50,723 nucleotides of DNA from positions 1-50,723 of the forward strand of contig NZ_JAPKNM010000054.1 in the NCBI RefSeq assembly GCF_026460985.1. Direction: 5' to 3'. This document shows positions 9,635 to 16,348 of this stretch, in pieces. The position numbers were made by a program, and so were the translations under genes. Under the pieces are notes generated by a model, which worked only from the letters and a program-made list of their open reading frames with translations, had not been told where the DNA came from and did no database searches. Position 1 is the first letter of the stretch. Each line of letters starts with the position of its first letter. The DNA is from Sphingomonas sp. (GTDB taxonomy: Bacteria; Pseudomonadota; Alphaproteobacteria; Sphingomonadales; Sphingomonadaceae).

Positions 9635-11628
9635 CCCTGCACCAGATTGGCCTGCACCAGATTGGCAAGCGCGGGCACGTCGAGCGGCTCGGCGCAGAGA
9701 TAGCCCTGGAAATACTGGCAGCCCTCCTTGGCGAGCAGGTCGAGCTGTGCCTCGGTCTCGACGCCCTCGGCCACCACCGCGAGCCCCAGCGAGCGCGCCA
9801 TGTCGATTACCCCGCGCACCACCACCCGGTCGCGGTGCGCGCCGGTGATGTCGTGGCTGAGGCGTTTGTCGATCTTCAGATAGTCGAGCGGCAGCGCCTT
9901 CAGATAGGCGAGGCTCGAATAACCCGTGCCGAAATCGTCGATCGCCACGCGGCACCCGGCCGCGCGCAACTGCGCGAGCAGCCGTGCCGCCTCGGTCAGG
10001 TCCGCCATGATCCCGCTCTCGGTGATCTCCACGGTCAGCCGCGACCGCGGGAATCCGCTGGCGTCGACCCGGCCGAGCAGACTGTCGGCGAACCCGGCGC
10101 GCGCGATATCGACGGCGGTGACGTTGAGCGACAGGCGCAGCCTGCCCAGCTTCGACGGCCATTGCGACGCGCCGGTGAGGGCACGGCGCTGGACATGGTC
10201 GCTGAGCTGCGCCTCCAGCCCGGCGCGCTGCGCGGCAAGGAACAGCGTCTCCGCGCCGATCTCGCCCAGCTGCGGGTGGTGCCAGCGCGCCAGCGCCTCG
10301 ACGCCGACGATCTGCCCCGAGGCGATCGCGACCTGCGGCTGATAGCGGACGCCGATCTCGCTGCGCTCCAGCGCGCGGTGGAGATCGTTGGCGAGTTCCT
10401 CGATCGGCGGCGCATGGGGTTCGGCGGGCACCACGTCGCCGAGCAGTGCCTCACTCGCGCGCCGCAACAGGCTCGCCGCCGAATCGCCCGCGACACTCGC
10501 CACGCTCGCCATCCGTGCGCCGAGATGCGCGATCTCGCCTCCCGCGACGAAGGGGCGGCCGATCGCCTCCTCGAGCCGCGCCTCGGCCTCGGCGAGCCGC
10601 GCGGCATCGGCATCGTGGCTGGCGACGAGGAATTCCGAGCCGCCGATCCGCGCGACGATCGCCTCGCGTCCCAGCGCCTCGCGCGCGACTTCGGCGACCC
10701 TGCGCGAGACGCCGCGGAGCAGTTCGTCGCCCGCGGCCCGGCCATAGGCCGTGTTCACGGTCTCGAAACGGCTGAGCCCGATCAGGATCGTGCCCACCGG
10801 CCGCCCCTCGGCCAGCGCCCGATCGATCCAGCGCCGCGCGCTCGTGGCGTCGCGCGCGCCCGTCAGCGCGTCGCGCACCGCGATGCTCGCATCGGGGGCG
10901 ATCCCCAGCGCCTCGACCAGCGCATGCAACGCGCCGGTATTGGCGTCATATTGAAGATGCTGGATCACGCGCCCCACGCCGCTCAGATCGTGCGCGAACG
11001 CTGTCGAGCCGCGCTGCTTGTCCAGCCGCCGCAGCGCCGTCTTGACCAAAGTGCGGTCCTGGGGATCGAGCCGCCGCATCACCGAGAGCAGTCCCGGCGC
11101 CTCGCTCAGCCCCAGCAGGTTGGCGAGCCCTGGCGTGAGCTGCAGCGAGCGCACCTCGGGATCGATCCGCCAGCCCAGGGGCTCCGCGGCGCCGCCGCCC
11201 TCCCCGCGCGAGCGCGCCAGTCGATCGACATGACGGTGCGCGAAGCGAATCGCGTGTGCCATCGCCGCGGACGACATCGGGCTGCCCAGGAAGTGCGTCG
11301 CGCCTGCATCGTAGAAATGGCGCATGTGCACCGTGTCGCTCTGCGAGACGAGGATCAGCATCGCCCCGCCATGCGCCTCGATCACCCGGCCCAGCGCCTT
11401 GGTGGCATCGAGCCCGTCGGTCATCGCCCCGCGCGCGTCGATCACCGCCACGCTCGCGCCGCTCGCGAGGAAGCGTTGCTCGAGCCCCTCGGGGCGCCGC
11501 GCCGCCACGACGCGCCAACCGCCGCCGGCCGCAGCCGCGGCGACCTCGTCGCGCTGGCGGAAGGACAGGACGAACACCGGCGTATCGGCGGCGGTATTGG
11601 CATCGGCGATCGTGAAATTCTCATCCAT
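9631..11628 (-). CDS. GGDEF/EAL c-di-GMP protein with receiver-like N-terminus
   Basis: A 665-aa soluble protein. Residues about 15-140 look like a response-regulator receiver fold without clear phosphorylation residues. Residues about 150-240 resemble a PAS-type region. The GGDEF domain has RDALTGARD and the signature GGSEF, where Ser replaces the usual Asp/Glu, so diguanylate cyclase activity is doubtful. The EAL domain looks complete: VEALARWHHP, NVTAVD, EITESGIM, DDFGTGYSSLAYL, LKIDKRL and VVAEGVE. It is therefore probably a phosphodiesterase that degrades c-di-GMP. Start 11628 is preferred over 11691 because it follows a GAAGGGG ribosome site. It is divergent from moaA. Confidence 0.9.
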   Translation of the reverse strand: MDENFTIADANTAADTPVFVLSFRQRDEVAAAAAGGGWRVVAARRPEGLEQRFLASGASVAVIDARGAMTDGLDATKALGRVIEAHGGAMLILVSQSDTVHMRHFYDAGATHFLGSPMSSAAMAHAIRFAHRHVDRLARSRGEGGGAAEPLGWRIDPEVRSLQLTPGLANLLGLSEAPGLLSVMRRLDPQDRTLVKTALRRLDKQRGSTAFAHDLSGVGRVIQHLQYDANTGALHALVEALGIAPDASIAVRDALTGARDATSARRWIDRALAEGRPVGTILIGLSRFETVNTAYGRAAGDELLRGVSRRVAEVAREALGREAIVARIGGSEFLVASHDADAARLAEAEARLEEAIGRPFVAGGEIAHLGARMASVASVAGDSAASLLRRASEALLGDVVPAEPHAPPIEELANDLHRALERSEIGVRYQPQVAIASGQIVGVEALARWHHPQLGEIGAETLFLAAQRAGLEAQLSDHVQRRALTGASQWPSKLGRLRLSLNVTAVDIARAGFADSLLGRVDASGFPRSRLTVEITESGIMADLTEAARLLAQLRAAGCRVAIDDFGTGYSSLAYLKALPLDYLKIDKRLSHDITGAHRDRVVVRGVIDMARSLGLAVVAEGVETEAQLDLLAKEGCQYFQGYLCAEPLDVPALANLVQANLVQG

Positions 11629-11708
11629 TGCCCCTTCGATAGCCGGAAGCTGCGCCCGCCGCCATCCGGAGGGTTGTTTGGCCGCGCACAAGCTCCTACC
11701 CCGGCATC

Positions 11709-12722
11709 ATGGCCAGCGTCTCTGTGCACAGCGCCGACAAATTGGTGGACCGGCACGGCCGGGCGATCAGCTATTTGCGGATCTCGGTCACCGATCGCTG
11801 CGACCTGCGCTGCCGCTATTGCATGGCCGAGGAGATGACTTTCCTGCCGCGCGACGCGCTGCTCAGCCTCGAGGAGATCGCGCTGATCGCCGAGCGGTTC
11901 ATCGCGCGCGGCGTACGGAAGATCCGCCTGACCGGTGGCGAACCGCTGGTCCGGCGCGACATGATCGAGCTCGCCCATCGTCTCGGCCGGCAGCTCGGCG
12001 CAGGACTCGACGAACTCACCCTCACCACCAACGGCACCCGGCTGGCGCAGCATGCCGAGGATCTGTTCGCCGCGGGCATGCGCCGAATCAACGTGAGCCT
12101 CGACAGCCGCGATCCCGAGCGGTTCCGCCACATCACGCGCCACGGCGACGTCGCGAAGGTGCTCGGCGGGATCAAGGCGGCCAAGGCGGCGGGGTTGCGG
12201 ATCAAGGTCAACATGGTCGCGCTGAAGGGTCTCAACGAGGACGAGATCGCGCCGATGCTCGCCTGGGCAGCCGATCAGGGCCACGACCTCACGCTGATCG
12301 AGACGATGCCGCTCGGCCGGATCGACGAGGACCGCGCCGATCGCTTCCTGCCCCTCCCCCGCGTTCTCGCCGACCTCCAGGACCATTTCGACCTTTCCCC
12401 GGACGACCATCGCACCGGCGGCCCCGCGCGCTATTGGCGGCTGGCGGGCACGGGCACGCGCCTGGGGCTGATCTCGCCGCTCACCGGCAATTTCTGCGCG
12501 AGCTGCAACCGCGTCCGCCTCTCCACTGACGGCAGGCTTCACATGTGCCTCGGCCATGAGGATTCGGTCGATCTCAAGGCGGCGATTCGCGGTGGCGGGC
12601 TCGCCGAGGTCGATGCGCGGATCACCGAGGCGCTCGAGCTAAAGCCCGCCGCGCATGACTTCCACATCGCCGCCGGCGCGGCGCCCGCTGTCGCGCGCCA
12701 CATGAGCGTCACCGGCGGATGA
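11709..12722 (+). CDS. moaA: GTP 3',8-cyclase (molybdenum cofactor synthesis)
   Basis: A 337-aa radical SAM enzyme that, with MoaC, turns GTP into cyclic pyranopterin monophosphate, the first step of molybdenum cofactor synthesis. The N-terminal cluster is C31-x3-C35-x2-C38 in TDRCDLRCRYCMAEE. LTGGEPLVR is the SAM-side GGEP motif. The C-terminal cluster cysteines are C263, C266 and C280 in FCASCNRVRLSTDGRLHMCL. The protein ends in Gly-Gly, as MoaA requires. The cofactor is needed by the nitrate reductase NasA encoded at 32505-35096. The stop overlaps the NAD kinase start (ATGA). Confidence 0.97.
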   Translation: MASVSVHSADKLVDRHGRAISYLRISVTDRCDLRCRYCMAEEMTFLPRDALLSLEEIALIAERFIARGVRKIRLTGGEPLVRRDMIELAHRLGRQLGAGLDELTLTTNGTRLAQHAEDLFAAGMRRINVSLDSRDPERFRHITRHGDVAKVLGGIKAAKAAGLRIKVNMVALKGLNEDEIAPMLAWAADQGHDLTLIETMPLGRIDEDRADRFLPLPRVLADLQDHFDLSPDDHRTGGPARYWRLAGTGTRLGLISPLTGNFCASCNRVRLSTDGRLHMCLGHEDSVDLKAAIRGGGLAEVDARITEALELKPAAHDFHIAAGAAPAVARHMSVTGG

Positions 12723-13486
12723 CGGCACGCGCATTGCTCGCATCGCCGACGCCGCCGGCCCAGGTCGCGGCCGAGGAGCTTCGCCGCGCCTATGACTGGG
12801 TGCCGCTCGACGAGGCCGAGCAGGTCGTCGCATTGGGCGGCGACGGCTTCATGCTCCAGACGCTCCATGCGATGCTCGAGCGCCGCCGGATCATCCCCGT
12901 CTTCGGGATGAACCTCGGCACGATAGGCTTCCTGATGAACGACTGGCGGCTCGAGGGGCTCGACGAGCGCCTCGTCCGCGCCAAGCCGTTCCGGGTCTCG
13001 CCGCTCAGCATGACCGCGACGACGGTCGACGGCGAGCAATGCGTGCTGCCCGCGATCAACGAAGTCTCGCTGCTCCGCGAGACGCGCCAGACCGCCAAGC
13101 TCGAAGTCACCGTCAACGATCGCGTCGTGCTCGAGGAGCTCGTCGCCGACGGCATGCTGGTCGCTACTCCTGCTGGCTCGACCGCGTACAATCTCTCCGC
13201 CAACGGCCCGATCCTGCCGCTCGGCTCGGCGCTGCTCGCCTTGACGCCGATCAGCCCCTTCCGCCCGCGGCGCTGGCGCGGGGCGATCCTCCCCGAGAAG
13301 ACCCGGATCGGCATCCGCGTGCTGGAGGCCGACAAGCGTCCGGTCAGCGCCGTCGCCGACCAGCGCGAGATCCGCGAAGTCGCGCAGGTCCATGTCGCGA
13401 TCGACCATATGCGCGACCTCACTTTGCTGTTCGATCCGGAGCATGCGCTCGACGATCGCATAACGATGGAACAATTCATCGCCTGA
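12719..13486 (+). CDS. nadK: NAD kinase
   Basis: A 255-aa cytoplasmic enzyme that phosphorylates NAD to NADP. The nucleotide-binding GGDG lies at residues 40-43 (VVALGGDGFML). Other family stretches are GMNLGTIGFLMN, NEVSLLR, and the NAD-site motif VATPAGSTAYNLSANGPI. Length is normal for the short alphaproteobacterial form. It overlaps moaA by four bases, which suggests translational coupling, although no direct metabolic link is obvious. A tRNA gene follows 76 bp downstream. Confidence 0.95.
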   Translation: MTARALLASPTPPAQVAAEELRRAYDWVPLDEAEQVVALGGDGFMLQTLHAMLERRRIIPVFGMNLGTIGFLMNDWRLEGLDERLVRAKPFRVSPLSMTATTVDGEQCVLPAINEVSLLRETRQTAKLEVTVNDRVVLEELVADGMLVATPAGSTAYNLSANGPILPLGSALLALTPISPFRPRRWRGAILPEKTRIGIRVLEADKRPVSAVADQREIREVAQVHVAIDHMRDLTLLFDPEHALDDRITMEQFIA

Positions 13487-13562
13487 CCCCCTTGCAATCC
13501 CGAGAATCGCGCTGCTATAGGGCCGCCTCCGCAGCGGCTCAGGCCGCCGAAGAAGCCGGTAT

Positions 13563-13637
13563 TCCCCGATAGCTCAGCGGTAGAGCTCTCGACTGTTAAT
13601 CGAGCGGCCGTTGGTTCGAATCCAACTCGGGGAGCCA
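13563..13637 (+). tRNA. tRNA-Asn (GTT)
   Basis: A cloverleaf can be folded by eye. The acceptor arm pairs TCCCCGA with TCGGGGA, followed by discriminator G and an encoded CCA (13635-13637). The D-arm is AGCTCAGCGGTAGAGCT. The anticodon arm holds GTT at 13595-13597, which reads Asn codons. The T-arm is TTGGTTCGAATCCAA. The encoded CCA means no post-transcriptional addition is needed. Confidence 0.97.
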
Positions 13638-13713
13638 CTTCAAACCATCGGACATATTCGGTTTTCTGGCATCGATAGCGGCGCGCTTCGCGCGAGTGGG
13701 CGATTTTTCCGCT

Positions 13714-13742
13714 CCGTCACCACATCGTAACGCCCGGGTAAC
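13714..13742 (+). promoter_or_regulatory. Three tandem GTMAC half-sites spaced 11 bp (possible PhoB-type site)
   Basis: The pentamers GTCAC, GTAAC and GTAAC begin at 13716, 13727 and 13738, exactly 11 bp apart, inside seven-base units CCGTCAC, TCGTAAC and GGGTAAC. Eleven-base direct repeats with a GTMA core are the layout of Pho boxes. The match to the Pho consensus is imperfect, so this is a hypothesis. The site lies 54 bp upstream of the TonB receptor start. Confidence 0.4.
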
Positions 13743-13768
13743 GGCCGCGAAACGGCGAACGGCCAGGG

Positions 13769-13790
13769 CCCCCTTTCAACCAAAAGGGGG
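13769..13790 (+). promoter_or_regulatory. Hairpin covering the ribosome site of the TonB receptor
   Basis: CCCCCTTT (13769-13776) pairs perfectly with AAAGGGGG (13783-13790) across a six-base loop. The right arm is the Shine-Dalgarno sequence for the ATG at 13796. The fold would hide the ribosome site until opened, by temperature, a small RNA or a protein. The pairing is seen; the regulatory role is inferred. Confidence 0.5.
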
Positions 13791-13795
13791 TCATC

Positions 13796-16159
13796 ATGAT
13801 TTCGCGTATCTCGTTCGGCGCCGGGCTTCTGGCATCCGCTTCACTCTGGGCCATGCCGGCTCTCGCCCAGGCATCGGTGCAGGATCCCGCGGCGGAAGCC
13901 CGCGACGGCAACGAAGTCATCGTGACCGCACAGAAGATCGAGCAGCGCGCGCAGGACGTGCCAATCACCGTCTCCGCGGTCACCGGCGAGCGCATCGCCG
14001 AGCTCGGCATCGGGGATCTGGACGAGCTCTCCAACTATGTTCCTGGGCTCAACATCCAGGAGCAGAGCGCCAACAACCCGGGTATCGTCATCCGCGGCAT
14101 CACGTCCGATTCGGGCTCGGCGCAGCAGGGTCCGCGCGTGACGCTCTATTACAACGGTATCGACATCTCGCGTTCGCGCGGGTCGTACCAGGCGATCTAC
14201 GATCTCGAGCGCGTCGAGGTGATCAAGGGCCCGCAGGCGACCCTGTTCGGTACCGCCTCGGCGGTGGGCGCGATCAGCCTCACCTCCGCGCGGCCGAAGC
14301 CGGGTTTCTCGGGCGCGCTCACCGGTGGCTACGGCAATTACGATCAGACCCTGCTCTCGGGCTTCGTCAATCTCGGCAACGACGTGATCGCGGGCCGCGT
14401 CGCGTTCGAGTGGAAGACGCGCAACGGCTATGTCGAGAATCTCTCGCCGCGCCAGGAGGAGGATCTCTACGCGCAGGACCAGCTCGGCATCCGCACCTCG
14501 CTGCGCTATACGCCGACCGACGCGATCACCGTCGACCTGATCGGCACCTATGACCGCCAGCGCAACGGCGGTACGCCCTTCGTCTCGCGCGCATTGCCGA
14601 CCGAGGACGGCCCCGGCGATCCGTTCGGCCGCGCGAATCTGGGCGGCTCGCCGCTCTCGGAGCAGGTGCTGGGCGACGACCAGCTCGGCCTGAACCGCGA
14701 CGTCTACGACCTCAACCTCACCGCCAGCTACGATTTCGCCGACGGCTGGAACTTCACCACGGTGAACGGCTATCGCGAGTTCGACAGCCGCGAAGTGTTC
14801 GATGCCGACGGCTCGGCCGCCTGGTGGCTCGAATTCGCCGAGATCGCGCAGGGATGGCAAGCCAGCCACGAGAGCCGCTTCACCTATAGCGACTCGCATT
14901 GGCGCGCGTCCTTCGGCTGGAACCTGTTCACCGAGGACAGCCTCCAGAACGTTCCGCTGTCGTCCGAGGAAGGCATCTTCATCCAGTGCCTGACGCGCGC
15001 GCTGCCGCTCGGCTGCATCAACGCCAGTGGCGTGGTGACCGCCGCCGCGGCGACCTCGACCATCACCGGCGGCGCGCGGACGCAGATTCCCTATGCCTCG
15101 GTCTTCGAGAACCAGGGCAGGAACGACAGCTATTCGATGTTCGCCGACGCGACCTGGATCCCGGTGCCCTCGCTCGAGATCACCGCGGGCGTGCGGTTCC
15201 TGATCGAGCAGCGCAAGTCCGGCTACCGCGCCGATGTGCCGGTGCCGGTGCTGCCCGGCCTGCTGCCCGCGCCGCTCCGCGCGCAGCTGCTCGCCGCGCT
15301 GCCCAGCCTCGCGGTTTCGCTGGTGCCGGGCCAGGTCGATACCCGCGGGCAGACCTTCACCGCGAAGCGCAGCTTCTCGGCGGTGCTGCCGCGCTTCAAC
15401 CTGCTCTATCGCCTCACTCCGGACGTGAACGTCTATGCGACGATCTCCAAGGGGCGGCGCTCGCCGGTCGTCCAGCTGAACGCGGCCCGCGTCGGCGGCG
15501 CGCCCGTGCCCAACCTCCAGCTCGTGCCCGAGGAAGTCGTCTGGAACTATGAGGGCGGCGTCAAGGCCAGCTCCGGGATCGTCTCGGGCTCGCTCGGCGT
15601 CTTCTACCAGAAATATGACGGCTTCCAGGTCAGCGTCGTCCAGCCCAACGGCACGTCGATCACGCAGAGCGCGGGCAAGGCGAGCAACCTCGGCGTCGAG
15701 GCCGAGCTGACCGTGCGCCCGGCGTCGTGGCTGAGCCTGTTCGGCAATGTCGGCTGGATCGACGGCGGGGTCGACAAGAACAACAGCTTCGCCCCGGCCT
15801 TTTCGGGCGCGCGCTTCCGGCTGCAGCCCGAATGGCAGGCCGCGGCCGGCTTCACGATCGACGCGCCGGTCGGAGATGGCATGCGGGTCTTCGCGACCCC
15901 CAGCGTGACCCACCGCAGCCGCATCTATTTCGAGCTGCCGAACCGCTCGGCGATCTCGCAGGGGCCGGTGACGCTGGTGAACGCGCGTGCCGGCATCAGC
16001 TTCGCCGACGACCACTACGAGCTCGCCGGGTTCATCCGGAACGCCTTCGACGAGGATTATCTGCTCGATGCGGGCAACACCGGCGGCAGCTTCGGCGTCC
16101 CGACCTTCATTCCGGCCGAGCCGCGCTTCTACGGCGCGCAGCTGACGGCGCGCTTCTGA
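13796..16159 (+). CDS. TonB-dependent outer-membrane receptor
   Basis: A 787-aa protein. A signal peptide ends near MPALAQA, followed by a TonB-box-like segment EVIVTAQKIEQRAQDVPI. The plug domain has ELSNYVPGLNIQ, VIRGITSDSG and YDLERVEVIKGPQATLFG. The rest is a beta barrel ending in a terminal Phe (YGAQLTARF), needed for outer-membrane insertion. Plug and barrel match the common sphingomonad receptors for siderophores, vitamins or sugars. The substrate is unknown; the putative Pho-type repeats upstream and the phospholipase gene downstream suggest a phosphorus-containing ligand, which is speculative. A strong hairpin at 16171 separates it from the next receptor. Confidence 0.93.
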   Translation: MISRISFGAGLLASASLWAMPALAQASVQDPAAEARDGNEVIVTAQKIEQRAQDVPITVSAVTGERIAELGIGDLDELSNYVPGLNIQEQSANNPGIVIRGITSDSGSAQQGPRVTLYYNGIDISRSRGSYQAIYDLERVEVIKGPQATLFGTASAVGAISLTSARPKPGFSGALTGGYGNYDQTLLSGFVNLGNDVIAGRVAFEWKTRNGYVENLSPRQEEDLYAQDQLGIRTSLRYTPTDAITVDLIGTYDRQRNGGTPFVSRALPTEDGPGDPFGRANLGGSPLSEQVLGDDQLGLNRDVYDLNLTASYDFADGWNFTTVNGYREFDSREVFDADGSAAWWLEFAEIAQGWQASHESRFTYSDSHWRASFGWNLFTEDSLQNVPLSSEEGIFIQCLTRALPLGCINASGVVTAAAATSTITGGARTQIPYASVFENQGRNDSYSMFADATWIPVPSLEITAGVRFLIEQRKSGYRADVPVPVLPGLLPAPLRAQLLAALPSLAVSLVPGQVDTRGQTFTAKRSFSAVLPRFNLLYRLTPDVNVYATISKGRRSPVVQLNAARVGGAPVPNLQLVPEEVVWNYEGGVKASSGIVSGSLGVFYQKYDGFQVSVVQPNGTSITQSAGKASNLGVEAELTVRPASWLSLFGNVGWIDGGVDKNNSFAPAFSGARFRLQPEWQAAAGFTIDAPVGDGMRVFATPSVTHRSRIYFELPNRSAISQGPVTLVNARAGISFADDHYELAGFIRNAFDEDYLLDAGNTGGSFGVPTFIPAEPRFYGAQLTARF

Positions 16160-16170
16160 GCGGGCGGTGT

Positions 16171-16214
16171 GGCGAGTGCCCGGGGCCATGATCCCATGGC
16201 CCCGGGCACTCGCC
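16171..16214 (+). terminator. Perfect 20-bp hairpin after the first TonB receptor
   Basis: Bases 16171-16190 pair perfectly with 16195-16214 across a four-base loop. It begins 12 bp after the receptor stop. There is no T-run after the stem, so it is not a canonical intrinsic terminator on this strand. It may block 3' exonucleases or bring about Rho-assisted termination. A similar role on the opposite strand is possible but no gene there needs it. Confidence 0.6.
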
Positions 16215-16348
16215 GCTCCGGCGGCGCAGAGTCATAAAGTCGCCCGCGACATTAAACGGCTCTGCAACGATCACGCCGCCAAACCGCAATAGCGCGACCC
16301 TATTGGCGGCCCCGCCGGCCATCTCTGGCCTCGGGGAGAAAATACGAA

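Noticed and set aside
16229..16268. Possible Pho box before the second TonB receptor
   Set aside because: GAGTCAT and CTGCAAC sit in register at multiples of 11 bp, but the two units between them do not match, so I do not call a site.
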